From: Gemmatimonadota bacterium
Lineage (GTDB): Bacteria; ARS69
DNA length: 64,000 nt
Reading direction: 5' to 3'
NCBI GenBank assembly: GCA_030747075.1
Contig: JASLLL010000013.1
Location: 1-64,000 of the forward strand
Each line of letters starts with the position of its first letter. Positions within the stretch are counted from its first letter, which is position 1. Shown in pieces: positions 36,527-44,789 of the stretch. Position numbers and translations under genes: made by a program. The notes under the pieces were generated by a model. That model ran no database searches. It was not told the DNA's origin and saw nothing but the letters and a program-made list of their open reading frames with translations.

Positions 36527-37407
36527 CCGCCCTCATCACGCTGGCGCGCCCCCGCCAGTGGATCAAGAATATCGTGGTGTTCGCGGGCGTCGTGTTCGCC
36601 GGGAGGCTGGGGGATCCTGCCTTCGCGGTCAGAGCGGCGGCCGCGTTCGCCATCTTCTGCGTGCTGTCGAGCGCCATCTATGTGTTCAACGACTTGATGG
36701 ATGTGGAGAAGGACCGTCTCCATCCCCGCAAGCGCACACGGCCGTTGGCCTCGGGAAGGGTCGGGCGCCCGATTGCGGCGGTGTTCCTGTTGGCGCTTGT
36801 GCTGGCGGGACTCTTCGCGGCATTCCGGGCGGGGCCGCGCTTCGGACAGGCGGCGGTGGCGTTCCTGCTCCTCAACGGGATGTACTCGCTGTGGCTCAAG
36901 CGGCACGCCATGATCGATGTCATGTGCATCTCCGTGAGCTTTCTGATTCGGGCCATTGCAGGGGTGCGGATTCTTCAGGACGCGGACCCGACCGTGGCTC
37001 TCTCCAACTGGCTGCTTCTGTGTACTTTTTTCCTGGCGCTCTTTCTGGGATTCGGGAAGCGAAGGTCGGAACTGGTTCTCCTGGAGGGGGATGCTTCTGA
37101 GCATCGCGCATCGCTGGGCGAGTACTCGGTGGAACTTCTCGACATGGTGATTTCCATCGTGACCACCAGTGCAATCCTGTCCTTTTCCATCTACACAATC
37201 TGGCCGGAGACCATCGCGAATCTCGGCACGGACAAACTCGTTTACACGGTGCCGGTCGTCATGTATGGCTTCCTCCGGTATCTGTTCCTGATCAGGGAGA
37301 GGGGGCTCGGGGGCAACCCGTCGGAAATCCTCTTCCGGGATCCCCCCCTGTTGGCCGGAGTGGTGGCGTGGGTCGTCGCGGTGGTCGGCCTTCTGTATCT
37401 CCGCTGA
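36523..37407 (+). CDS. UbiA-family prenyltransferase, decaprenyl-phosphate phosphoribosyltransferase-like
   Basis: 294 residues with about eight to nine membrane segments. The aspartate motif NDLMDVEKDRLHPRKRTRPL is that of polyprenyl-phosphate phosphoribosyltransferases (Rv3806c type), which move phosphoribose from PRPP to a prenyl phosphate; YSLWLKRHAMIDVM and GFGKRRSEL are further hallmarks. In actinobacteria this starts decaprenyl-phospho-arabinose synthesis. PRPP synthase is encoded at 38875. The DprE1/DprE2-type epimerases are not in the window. A menaquinone or heme-type UbiA is less likely given the motif. Confidence 0.85.
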   Translation: MTALITLARPRQWIKNIVVFAGVVFAGRLGDPAFAVRAAAAFAIFCVLSSAIYVFNDLMDVEKDRLHPRKRTRPLASGRVGRPIAAVFLLALVLAGLFAAFRAGPRFGQAAVAFLLLNGMYSLWLKRHAMIDVMCISVSFLIRAIAGVRILQDADPTVALSNWLLLCTFFLALFLGFGKRRSELVLLEGDASEHRASLGEYSVELLDMVISIVTTSAILSFSIYTIWPETIANLGTDKLVYTVPVVMYGFLRYLFLIRERGLGGNPSEILFRDPPLLAGVVAWVVAVVGLLYLR

Positions 37408-37431
37408 TCCATTGCCGGGGAGGGACCAGGA

Positions 37432-38310
37432 GTGAAGAAACTCGTCGTTGAATCCCCCGCGAAGGTGAACCTGTCGCTGGAAGTGCTGGGTAGGCGCGCG
37501 GACGGGTACCATTCTCTTCGCGGTATCATGGTTCCCGTAACGCTGGAAGATGTCGTCACCTTCACGCCGGGCGGGCGGGGGTTCGTCTTCCACGCAGGCC
37601 AGGGAACTCCCCGTGGCGAAGGCAACCTTGCCCATCGGGCAGCGACGCTCCTCATGGAAAGAACCGGAGTTCGGCACGCGCTGGATCTCCGCGTCCTGAA
37701 GAGAATCCCGGTGGCGGCGGGACTCGGCGGCGGCAGCTCGGATGCGGCGGCGGTACTGGCCGGGCTCAACCGAATGTGGGACCTGGGTCTGTCCGGCGCG
37801 GATCTGGAGAGTCTGGGGCTGGAGCTCGGCTCGGATGTCCCGTTCTTCCTTCGCGGGGGGATCTGTGTTGCAGAGGGGCGCGGAGAGGAACTGGAGCGCC
37901 TGTCGGTGCCGGTCGTGCCGGAGTTCGTGCTGGTTCATCCTCCCATTCGGGTTTCCGCGGGATGGGCCTTCGATCACATTCCGGAAGAACACCCCCGGGC
38001 AACGGGCGCGACCAACATGCTCCGCGTGGCACTGGCGACCGGGCGGCCGGAACTCCTTGGGCCGCACCTGGTCAATGATCTTCAGCCGGGAGTAGAGGCG
38101 GAACACCCGATCGTCCGGGAAATCCGGGAGCGGCTTCTTTCGGCCGGAGCCCTCGGAGCGGTCATGTCGGGCAGTGGTCCGACGGTCCTGGGTGTGAGTG
38201 CCGACGCGGAGAGCGCGAACCGCGTTGCGGCGGAGATGGAGGATTCCCGCTGGAGGGTCTATCGCGCGTCGGTGGCATCGAGTCAGGTGGAGGAGACGAC
38301 CTCCCCCTGA
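37432..38310 (+). CDS. ispE: 4-diphosphocytidyl-2-C-methyl-D-erythritol kinase
   Basis: 292 residues, GTG start. IspE is the fourth step of the MEP isoprenoid pathway. GHMP-kinase motifs: ESPAKVNLSLEVLGRRADGYH at the N-terminus, VAAGLGGGSSDAAA as the phosphate-binding loop, DVPFFLRGG, and AVMSGSGPTVLG near the C-terminus. It begins the ispE-spoVG-prs-rplY-pth block. Isoprenoids made here would feed the undecaprenyl carriers used by the preceding polysaccharide genes. Confidence 0.96.
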   Translation: MKKLVVESPAKVNLSLEVLGRRADGYHSLRGIMVPVTLEDVVTFTPGGRGFVFHAGQGTPRGEGNLAHRAATLLMERTGVRHALDLRVLKRIPVAAGLGGGSSDAAAVLAGLNRMWDLGLSGADLESLGLELGSDVPFFLRGGICVAEGRGEELERLSVPVVPEFVLVHPPIRVSAGWAFDHIPEEHPRATGATNMLRVALATGRPELLGPHLVNDLQPGVEAEHPIVREIRERLLSAGALGAVMSGSGPTVLGVSADAESANRVAAEMEDSRWRVYRASVASSQVEETTSP

Positions 38311-38351
38311 AGACAGGGTGGCTGGGAGTGTGGGAGCGGGGGGATGCATCC

Positions 38352-38660
38352 ATGGAAATCACCGAGGTCCGTATATCTCTTCGAGAAGAAGAGAAGCTGA
38401 AGGCGTTCGTGACCATCACCTTCGACGGATGTTTTGTCGTCCGGGGGGCGAAGGTCATTGACGGGAACCAGGGGCTTTTCGTCGCCATGCCGAGCCGCCG
38501 AAAGTCAGACGGGACATTTCAGGATGTCGCCCACCCGATCTGCGCGGAGATGCGAAGGGAACTGGAGGAGCAGGTTCTCGACGAGTACTATATCGAAGCG
38601 GAGCGGCAGGATGAGCCGGCCCGGGAGTATGCGGACGCTTCGAGGGACGCAGGCGGTTGA
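38352..38660 (+). CDS. spoVG: SpoVG-family RNA/DNA-binding regulator
   Basis: About 102 residues from the ATG of MEITEVRIS, after a G-rich Shine-Dalgarno. The SpoVG core is nearly complete: KLKAFVTITFDGCFVVRGAKVIDG, then LFVAMPSRRKSDGTFQDVAHP. SpoVG proteins are site-specific nucleic-acid-binding regulators; in non-spore-formers they control other genes. The position after ispE and before prs matches Bacillus order. The C-terminal 20 residues are acidic and unconserved. Confidence 0.94.
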   Translation: MEITEVRISLREEEKLKAFVTITFDGCFVVRGAKVIDGNQGLFVAMPSRRKSDGTFQDVAHPICAEMRRELEEQVLDEYYIEAERQDEPAREYADASRDAGG

Positions 38661-38704
38661 TTCTCGTCCCCCTGGGGGGGGCGCTCTTCCGGGCGGGATC
38701 ACGC

Positions 38705-38779
38705 TGGGGCGTCGTCAAGTGGTAAGACACCGGCCTTTGGAGCCGGCATTCGGAGGTTCGAATCCTCCCGCCCCAGCCA
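38705..38779 (+). tRNA. glnX: tRNA-Gln(UUG)
   Basis: Acceptor TGGGGCG (38705-38711) pairs with CGCCCCA (38769-38775), with the U1-A72 pair typical of tRNA-Gln; discriminator G and CCA follow. Loop CTTTGGA gives anticodon TTG at 38737-38739. U34 is an expected substrate of MnmA (2820). Confidence 0.97.
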
Positions 38780-38800
38780 TCACGCGTCGCCGGATTCAGC

Positions 38801-38830
38801 TTGCCCCGCCCCCGGGATCCTCGCTAGAAT
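38801..38830 (+). promoter_or_regulatory. Candidate promoter of prs
   Basis: TTGCCC (38801-38806), an 18-base spacer and TAGAAT (38825-38830, 5 of 6 consensus). It lies between tRNA-Gln and prs and would give a leader of about 40 bases. Confidence 0.5.
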
Positions 38831-38874
38831 GCGCGCCCGTTCTGCGCCCTTCCTGTTCCGGAGGAGAGTGACCC

Positions 38875-39813
38875 TTGGCGGACGACATGGTTCTGTTCTC
38901 GGGGACGGCCCATCCCGACCTGGCCGCCCGGATCGCGGACGAGCTTGGAACAAAGCTCGGGTCCGCGGAGATCTCCCGTTTCTCCGACGGAGAGGTCTTC
39001 GTGAAGCTGAACGAGAATGTCCGGGGCGTGGATGTCTTCATCATCCAGCCGACGCTGGCCGGTGCGGATCACCTGATGGAGCTGTACATGCTCATGGACG
39101 CGGCTTCGCGTGCCTCGGCCGCCCGAATCACCGCAGTGATTCCGTACTTCGGATACGCCCGGCAGGATCGCAAGGACCAGCCGCGCGTCTCCCTGGCCGC
39201 AAAGCTCGTGGCCAATCTCATCACGACCGCCGGAGCGGACCGCGTGCTGGCCATGGATCTTCACGCTTCGCAGATTCAAGGGTTCTTCGACATTCCGGTG
39301 GATCACCTGTACGCCGCGCCGCTGTTTACAGAGCACTTCTCGCGGTTTGATCCGGGGGAGATCACGGTGGTCGCCCCGGACCTCGGCAGCGTGAAGATGG
39401 CGCGCGCCTACGCGAAGCGACTCGGCGCGTCGTTGGCCATTGTGGAAAAGAGGCGGCCCAAGGCGAACGAGGCGGAGGTGATGAATGTCATCGGCGCCAG
39501 CGAGGTGGCGGGGCGGAACCTGCTGATCATCGACGACATGATCGACACGGGGAAGACGCTCGTTCAGGCGGCGAAGGCCCTCCGGGAGGCGGGTGCGCGG
39601 GACATCTATGCGTGCGCTACGCACGCGGTCCTGTCCGGCGAAGCCCGGACGCGTCTCTTCGAGTCGGATGTGTCCGGGCTGATTGTCACCGACACGATTC
39701 CACCCGGAGATTCCACCGACCGGATTACCGTGCTGTCCACGGCTTCTCTTTTTGCAGAGGCGATCCTCCGGATTCACCGGATGGAGTCGCTCTCGGTGTT
39801 GTTCGACAACTGA
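38875..39813 (+). CDS. prs: Ribose-phosphate pyrophosphokinase
   Basis: 312 residues from TTG 38875, eight bases after GGAGGAG; an ATG four codons later is less well placed. Prs makes PRPP from ribose 5-phosphate and ATP. Motifs: LFSGTAHPDLAARIADELG, GEISRFSDGEVFVKLNENVRG-like sequence, PYFGYARQDRKD, the LDLHASQIQGFFDIPVDHL histidine region (here AMDLHASQ), and the PRPP loop LLIIDDMIDTGKTL. PRPP would be the donor for the UbiA-type phosphoribosyltransferase at 36523. Confidence 0.97.
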   Translation: MADDMVLFSGTAHPDLAARIADELGTKLGSAEISRFSDGEVFVKLNENVRGVDVFIIQPTLAGADHLMELYMLMDAASRASAARITAVIPYFGYARQDRKDQPRVSLAAKLVANLITTAGADRVLAMDLHASQIQGFFDIPVDHLYAAPLFTEHFSRFDPGEITVVAPDLGSVKMARAYAKRLGASLAIVEKRRPKANEAEVMNVIGASEVAGRNLLIIDDMIDTGKTLVQAAKALREAGARDIYACATHAVLSGEARTRLFESDVSGLIVTDTIPPGDSTDRITVLSTASLFAEAILRIHRMESLSVLFDN

Positions 39814-39860
39814 GTTTCACTGCCTGACTCTTCGGGGCGGGCCCAGCAAGGAATGCGTAC

Positions 39861-40559
39861 ATGAAGACGATCCAGATTGAAGCAGCGCCCCGGGAGCGGC
39901 TCGGGAAGGGCGGAGCCCGTACTCTCCGCCGCGAGGGGCGCATTCCGGCGGCTCTCTACGGGCAGGGCCGGATGGAGTCGCTGTCCGTGGGACGCAAGGA
40001 GTACCTGGAAGCGCTGGCCGAATCCCACGGCGACAATGTCCTGTTTGATGTCGTGATCAGTGGCGGCGATCCGCTGCGGGCGATCGTGCGTGAGACCCAG
40101 ATCGATGTGCTGAGTCGCGAGATCACCCACCTCGACTTCCACCACATCTCCATGACGGAGAAGATCCGCGTGGCGGTGGCTATTCACCTCACGGGTGAAC
40201 CCGAGGGCGTGAAGACTTTCGGCGGCGTGCTGGAGCATGTCACCCGGGAGGTCGAGGTCCTGTGTCTCCCGTCGGACATTCCGTCTCATCTGGAAGTGGA
40301 TGTCTCGGGGCTCTTGATCGGCGATTCAGTCCATGTCTCGGACCTCGCCGCGTACGGAGCCGACATCCAGGAGGAATCCGACCGCGTGATTGCCATGGTC
40401 GCCGCCCCGACGGTGGTTGAAGAGCCGACGGAGGAGGAAGAAGAAGGCGAAGAGGGTGCCGAGGGTGCCGAGGGTGCCGAGGGTGCCGAGGGTGCCGAGG
40501 AAGGTGCCGAGAAGGCCGAAGGTGCGGAGGATTCCGGGGACGATGGGGCGAAGTCCTGA
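39861..40559 (+). CDS. rplY: 50S ribosomal protein bL25, long CTC form
   Basis: 232 residues. The N-terminal 5S-rRNA-binding domain (RLGKGGARTLRREGRIPAALYG) and the TL5/CTC beta domain (residues about 95-185) form the usual 185-residue protein. A further 40 residues are almost only Glu, Gly and Ala, encoded partly by five perfect 9-base repeats (40452-40496). bL25 stabilises 5S rRNA in the large subunit. prs precedes and pth follows, as in Bacillus (prs-ctc-pth). The tail is not needed for the known fold. Confidence 0.93.
   Translation: MKTIQIEAAPRERLGKGGARTLRREGRIPAALYGQGRMESLSVGRKEYLEALAESHGDNVLFDVVISGGDPLRAIVRETQIDVLSREITHLDFHHISMTEKIRVAVAIHLTGEPEGVKTFGGVLEHVTREVEVLCLPSDIPSHLEVDVSGLLIGDSVHVSDLAAYGADIQEESDRVIAMVAAPTVVEEPTEEEEEGEEGAEGAEGAEGAEGAEEGAEKAEGAEDSGDDGAKS
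40452..40496 (+). repeat. Five perfect GAGGGTGCC repeats in the rplY tail
   Basis: Five exact 9-base copies, in frame, encode (Glu-Gly-Ala)5 within the acidic C-terminal tail of bL25. A sixth, degenerate copy (GAGGAAGGTGCC) follows. Perfect identity at the DNA level suggests recent slippage expansion. Confidence 0.95.
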
Positions 40560-41139
40560 ATCTGTGGATTTCATCGTCTTCGGGCTGGGAAATCCGGGCG
40601 CGGAATACGCCCGGACCCGGCACAACCTGGGCGTGATGGTCGTAGACGCGCTGGCCGGGGGTTCCGAAGGAGCGTTCCGTGCGGGCGCGGGCTCCTGGGT
40701 GGAGCGTCGCTTTACGGAAGGTCGGCGAACGGGAGTTCTGGCGCGTTCGCTCTTGTGGATGAATCGGTGCGGGGAGTCGGCGCGTGAGGTTCTGGACTCG
40801 CACGCCGTCGCCCCGGAGGACTTTCTGGCCGTTTCGGATGATCTGGATCTCCCCCTCGGGCGGGTTCGATTTCGTCGGGACGGGGGCGAGGGCGGGCACC
40901 GGGGGATTCGCTCGGTGATCGAGGCTTTGGGAACGGAGGCGTTTCCCCGCTTGAGGCTGGGGATCGGTCGTCCGGAGGTGGAGGCGGCGCGTGCGGGCGT
41001 TGTGGAGCATGTGCTGGACGCGTTCCGGGAAGAGGAGCGCGAGGCGGTCGATCGGACCGTGGCCGTGGCGGTGGATGGTGTCCGGTTTTTCCTTCGGGAG
41101 GGCGTGGACGCGGCCATGAACGAGTTCAACGCCGGCTGA
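40543..41139 (+). CDS. pth: Peptidyl-tRNA hydrolase
   Basis: 198 residues from the ATG at 40543, which overlaps rplY by 17 bases; a GTG at 40564 is the alternative. Pth recycles peptidyl-tRNAs dropped from ribosomes. Motifs: [18 protein letters not shown] with the catalytic histidine, the WMNRCGES segment in the place of the usual MNx[17 protein letters not shown] and [15 protein letters not shown]. The sequence is complete and of normal length. Confidence 0.94.
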   Translation: MGRSPESVDFIVFGLGNPGAEYARTRHNLGVMVVDALAGGSEGAFRAGAGSWVERRFTEGRRTGVLARSLLWMNRCGESAREVLDSHAVAPEDFLAVSDDLDLPLGRVRFRRDGGEGGHRGIRSVIEALGTEAFPRLRLGIGRPEVEAARAGVVEHVLDAFREEEREAVDRTVAVAVDGVRFFLREGVDAAMNEFNAG

Positions 41140-41221
41140 TGGATTTAGTCGGTTTTCGCGGGGACGGGCAGGTTGCGCGTCCCTTTTTCCGAGTGTTCTG
41201 AATCGGGGGTTTTTGCACCAC

Positions 41222-43279
41222 ATGAACAACCCGTGGTTGATTCCGGCGGCCGGATGTCTGGCTCTCCTGTTTGCCCTATTCAAGGCAAACTGGGTCAATC
41301 GGCAGGATCCCGGCAACGAAAAGATGGTGGAGATCGGGAAAGCGGTTCGTGAAGGAGCCATGGCGTTCCTGGGCCGTGAGTACCGTGTCCTTGGTGTGTT
41401 CGTTCTTGTTGTGGCGGGGCTGTTGTTTCTGGCCTATCGCGGGCAGGGGATGGGGCTGATCGCGCTGTCGTTTGTGGTCGGCGCGCTCTGTTCGGGCGTA
41501 GCCGGGTTCATCGGGATGCGCGTGGCGACCGCCGCGAACGTCCGCACCACGAACGCGGCCCGCGAGAGTTTGAATGCAGCGCTTGGCGTCGCGTTCAGTG
41601 GCGGGACCGTCATGGGGATGGGCGTGGTCGGGCTGGGGGTCATCGGCCTCGGCGGGCTCTGGATTGCCTATGGCGGATCCGGGGCGGGGGGCAGTGGGCT
41701 GGCGGATATCATCCAGAAGCTCACCGGATTCAGTCTGGGCGCCTCTTCCATTGCGCTGTTCGCGCGCGTGGGCGGCGGCATCTACACGAAAGCCGCGGAT
41801 GTGGGCGCGGACCTCGTCGGAAAAGTCGAGGCGGGCATTCCGGAGGACGACCCCCGGAACCCGGCGACCATTGCGGACAATGTCGGCGACAATGTCGGTG
41901 ATGTCGCGGGGATGGGCGCGGACCTCTTCGAGAGCTATGTCGGGTCCATCATCGGCGCCATGGTGCTGGCCACTGCGTTCGGCGCGGCTGCCGGCGTCTA
42001 TGCCTTCCTGCCGCTGGTTCTCGCAGCCACGGGGATCATCGCTTCGATCGTCGGGACCTTTCTCGTTCGGACAAAGGAAGGCGGCAACCCGCAGGCGGCC
42101 CTCAACACGGGGACCTTCGGCGCGGGCGCGCTGATGGTTGTGGCATCGTGGTTCGTCATTCCGGCCGTGCTTGGTGGAAGCGCCGGGGGGGAGGGCGCAC
42201 CGCCCGCGTCCAGCGTCTTCTTCGCGACCATTGCCGGGCTCGTCGCCGGAATTCTCGTGGGCCTCTTGACGGAGTACTACACGGCGGAGTCGAAGGGGCC
42301 GGCGCGGTCCATCGCGCATGCTTCCGAGACGGGGAGTGCTACCAACATCATTGCCGGTCTCGGCGTGGGCATGACCTCCACGGCGCTGCCTGTGGTGGTG
42401 ATCGGGCTGGCCATCCTGGTTTCGCACCACCTTGCCGGTCTGTACGGGATTGCGATTGCAGCGCTCGGTATGCTGGCGACCACCGGGATTCAGCTGGCAG
42501 TGGACGCGTACGGGCCCATCGCCGACAACGCGGGCGGCTGTGCGGAGATGGCGGAACTCCCACCGGAGGTTCGCGGCCGCACGGACAAGCTGGACGCGGT
42601 CGGGAATACCACGGCGGCCATCGGGAAGGGCTTTGCGATCGGGTCCGCGGCGCTGACGGCGCTGGCGCTGTTTGCGTCGTATCAGAAGATCGCGGGAGTG
42701 GAGAGCATCGATGTCTCCAAGCCGAATGTGATGGCCGGACTCCTGATTGGGGGAATGCTGCCGTACCTTTTCTCCTCCTTCGCGATGAAGGCGGTGGGGA
42801 AGGCCGCATTCGACATGATCGAAGAAGTGCGCCGCCAGTTCCGGGAGATCCCCGGGATTCTGGAAGGGACGGCGCGGCCGGACTACGCGCGTTGCGTGGA
42901 CATCTCCACGGCGGCGGCCATCAAGCAGATGGTGGTGCCGGGGCTTCTGGGGATTCTGACGCCGGTGTTCTTCGGGTTGGTCCTGCGAGATGCGGAAATG
43001 CTGGCGGGCGTGCTGGCCGGTGTGACCGTCTCGGGTGTGGTGCTTGCCATCTTCATGGCGAACTCGGGCGGCGCATGGGACAACGCGAAGAAGTACATTG
43101 AGGAAGGGGCTCACGGCGGAAAGGGATCCGACGCCCACAAGGCGGCGGTGGTTGGCGATACGGTGGGAGATCCTTTCAAGGACACGGCCGGACCTTCGCT
43201 GAACATCCTGATCAAGCTGGTCTCCGTGATCAGCCTGGTTCTTGCGCCGATCATTGCGAAGCTGACCCCGATATTCTAG
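41222..43279 (+). CDS. hppA: Membrane-bound ion-translocating pyrophosphatase
   Basis: 685 residues from ATG 41222 (a TTG at 41213 is possible). About sixteen membrane segments. The PPi site [40 protein letters not shown], and the C-terminal [17 protein letters not shown] are intact. It couples PPi hydrolysis to H+ or Na+ export. The [11 protein letters not shown] segment has alanine where potassium-independent enzymes have lysine, so it belongs to the potassium-dependent class by family knowledge. Whether it moves H+ or Na+ cannot be decided from sequence alone. It is monocistronic, with an rpsF promoter downstream. Confidence 0.96.
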   Translation: MNNPWLIPAAGCLALLFALFKANWVNRQDPGNEKMVEIGKAVREGAMAFLGREYRVLGVFVLVVAGLLFLAYRGQGMGLIALSFVVGALCSGVAGFIGMRVATAANVRTTNAARESLNAALGVAFSGGTVMGMGVVGLGVIGLGGLWIAYGGSGAGGSGLADIIQKLTGFSLGASSIALFARVGGGIYTKAADVGADLVGKVEAGIPEDDPRNPATIADNVGDNVGDVAGMGADLFESYVGSIIGAMVLATAFGAAAGVYAFLPLVLAATGIIASIVGTFLVRTKEGGNPQAALNTGTFGAGALMVVASWFVIPAVLGGSAGGEGAPPASSVFFATIAGLVAGILVGLLTEYYTAESKGPARSIAHASETGSATNIIAGLGVGMTSTALPVVVIGLAILVSHHLAGLYGIAIAALGMLATTGIQLAVDAYGPIADNAGGCAEMAELPPEVRGRTDKLDAVGNTTAAIGKGFAIGSAALTALALFASYQKIAGVESIDVSKPNVMAGLLIGGMLPYLFSSFAMKAVGKAAFDMIEEVRRQFREIPGILEGTARPDYARCVDISTAAAIKQMVVPGLLGILTPVFFGLVLRDAEMLAGVLAGVTVSGVVLAIFMANSGGAWDNAKKYIEEGAHGGKGSDAHKAAVVGDTVGDPFKDTAGPSLNILIKLVSVISLVLAPIIAKLTPIF

Positions 43280-43346
43280 TTCTGCACCGGGCGCCGGGGG
43301 GGCGTGAACCCCTCCGGCTGTCCGGGAGAGTGCCACTTTGACGGGC

Positions 43347-43375
43347 TTGACGACGGCCTGGAGGGCGGGTAGACT
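43347..43375 (+). promoter_or_regulatory. Promoter of the rpsF-ssb-rpsR-rplI operon
   Basis: TTGACG (43347-43352, 5 of 6), a 17-base spacer and TAGACT (43370-43375, 4 of 6). A second TTGACG at 43338-43343 overlaps its upstream flank. Transcription would start near 43382, giving a leader of about 75 bases. Confidence 0.6.
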
Positions 43376-43416
43376 GCCTCCCCTTGTGGCAGGATCCGAC
43401 ATTGCAGGCGCATGAC

Positions 43417-43436
43417 CGACCCCCGCGAAGGGGTCG
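43417..43436 (+). promoter_or_regulatory. Leader hairpin upstream of rpsF
   Basis: CGACCCC (43417-43423) and GGGGTCG (43430-43436) form a perfect 7-bp stem with a CGCGAA loop, six bases before the GGGAGG Shine-Dalgarno (43442-43447) of rpsF. S6:S18 autoregulatory elements occur in rpsF leaders in many bacteria and this leader contains a CCG at the stem base, but I cannot confirm the consensus structure. Confidence 0.4.
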
Positions 43437-43456
43437 TTCCCGGGAGGAACCCAAGC

Positions 43457-44023
43457 ATGCGAATTTACGAAACGACCTTCATTCTCGTGCCCTCTCTGGA
43501 AGAGCAGGGCATCACCGAGGAAGTAGACTCCATCAAGGAGTTCATCACTTCCCACGGCGGCGAAGTCACCGAAGAGAAGCTCTGGGGAAGACGCAGGCTG
43601 GCCTTCCCGATCCGCAACGCCACCGAAGGTGTGTACTACATCCTCCGGTTCAGCCTCGATCAGGGGCAGATTCCCGAACTGGAGAGGACCTTCCGACTGA
43701 ACAGCAATATGCTGCGCTACCTCCTGCTTGTCAGCGAGGGAACGCCGCTGGACCAGATCGGCCGGGAAAACGAGTCCGAAGAACGCGACAGAGGCTTCCG
43801 TGGGCGTGGAGGGTATCGCGACCGCGAACGGGGTGGGGATCGAGATCGGGCGAAGTCGGCCGATGCGAAGGAGGACGCACCGTCTTCCGGGAGCACGGAA
43901 ACCGCAGACTCCGCCGAATCGACCGAACCCGTAGCGGAGTCGGCGGACACCGGAGCACCGACTCCGGAGCCCGTGGCGGAACCTGCCACGACCTCTGCGG
44001 AAGGGGAGAATAACCATGAGTGA
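43457..44023 (+). CDS. rpsF: 30S ribosomal protein bS6 with long acidic tail
   Basis: 188 residues. The first 95 or so form the ferredoxin-like bS6 fold (MRIYETTFILVPSLEE, KLWGRRRLAFPIRNATEGVYYI, RLNSNMLRYLLL). It binds the small-subunit platform with bS18. The remaining 90 residues are extra: an Arg/Gly-rich stretch (RGFRGRGGYRDRERGG) and then a Ser/Thr/Glu/Ala-rich disordered tail. bS6 C-termini vary, and E. coli adds glutamates here, but an extension nearly doubling the protein is unusual. It overlaps ssb by 8 bases. Confidence 0.94.
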   Translation: MRIYETTFILVPSLEEQGITEEVDSIKEFITSHGGEVTEEKLWGRRRLAFPIRNATEGVYYILRFSLDQGQIPELERTFRLNSNMLRYLLLVSEGTPLDQIGRENESEERDRGFRGRGGYRDRERGGDRDRAKSADAKEDAPSSGSTETADSAESTEPVAESADTGAPTPEPVAEPATTSAEGENNHE

Positions 44024-44471
44024 ACTGAAGCTTCCCTCCCTGAACAAAGTCATGATCACAGGTCGGCTCACCCGGGATCCCGAGGTGCGCTATATCCAGA
44101 CCGGCGTTGCCGTCGCCAAGCTGGGACTGGCTTCCAATCGCTACATCCGGGACCGGGACAACGCCAGCGGGTGGAAGGAAGAGACCTGCTTCGTCGATGT
44201 CACCGCCTGGCGTGAACTGGCGGAGCGGTGCGCGGATTCCCTGAAGAAGGGGAGTTCGGTGCTTGTCGAGGGGCGGCTCCAGAGCCGGTCCTGGGAAGAC
44301 AAGGAGACCGGCAAGAAGCGTACCGGACTGGATATTGTCGCGGACCGCGTTCAGTTTCTGGACCGGCGTGGCGATGGACAGAGCGCTCCGGCCTACGCCG
44401 GTGGCGGACAGAGCCAATCAGCCGCTCCGGGGGGTTCGTCCCAGGGCGATGGAGACGACATTCCCTTCTAG
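44016..44471 (+). CDS. ssb: Single-stranded DNA-binding protein
   Basis: 151 residues. An N-terminal OB fold (LNKVMITGRLTRDPEVRY, FVDVTAWRELAERCAD, SVLVEGRLQSRSWED) is followed by a short Gly/Gln/Ser-rich linker and the acidic tip GDDIPF that recruits repair and replication proteins. The arrangement rpsF-ssb-rpsR is the classical one. It is followed by a strong hairpin (44491-44520) before rpsR. Confidence 0.97.
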   Translation: MSELKLPSLNKVMITGRLTRDPEVRYIQTGVAVAKLGLASNRYIRDRDNASGWKEETCFVDVTAWRELAERCADSLKKGSSVLVEGRLQSRSWEDKETGKKRTGLDIVADRVQFLDRRGDGQSAPAYAGGGQSQSAAPGGSSQGDGDDIPF

Positions 44472-44490
44472 ATACTCGAAGACCCCGCAT

Positions 44491-44520
44491 GGTTCCTCCG
44501 GCTCCCGGGCCGGAGGGATC
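44491..44520 (+). other. Strong hairpin between ssb and rpsR
   Basis: CCTCCGGC (44495-44502) and GCCGGAGG (44509-44516) pair perfectly, and four more pairs including two wobbles extend the stem to 44491/44520, with a 6-base loop. No U-tract follows, and rpsR has its own GGAGG at 44538-44542, so this looks like a processing, stability or attenuation element rather than a terminator. Confidence 0.5.
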
Positions 44521-44549
44521 GGGTGGGTCCGCCTGAAGGAGGCAGCAGC

Positions 44550-44777
44550 ATGGGTGATCGCCGCAAGGTGTGCAGGTTTGATCAGGACAGGCTCGGCGCG
44601 GTGGACTACAAGGACATCGGTCGCGTCCGCCGCTATGTGACGGACCGGGGGAAGATTGTTCCCCGGAGGATTACGGGGAACTGCGCGTATCACCAGCGGT
44701 CTTTGACCACGGCGATCAAGCGGGCGCGCTATCTGGCGTTGCTTCCCTCCTCGGCGGAGCACTACCACCACCGGTAG
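44550..44777 (+). CDS. rpsR: 30S ribosomal protein bS18
   Basis: 75 residues from the ATG seven bases after GGAGG (44538-44542); the longer frame has no better start. The bS18 core [21 protein letters not shown] and [26 protein letters not shown] is complete. It heterodimerises with bS6 on the platform of the small subunit. The C-terminus AEHYHHR is short. Confidence 0.96.
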   Translation: MGDRRKVCRFDQDRLGAVDYKDIGRVRRYVTDRGKIVPRRITGNCAYHQRSLTTAIKRARYLALLPSSAEHYHHR

Positions 44778-44789
44778 CCGTCCGAGGGG

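Noticed and set aside
41276-44071. Minus-strand frame of 931 codons
   Set aside because: It is antisense to hppA and rpsF, both with full motifs. High GC makes stop codons rare in the antisense frame.
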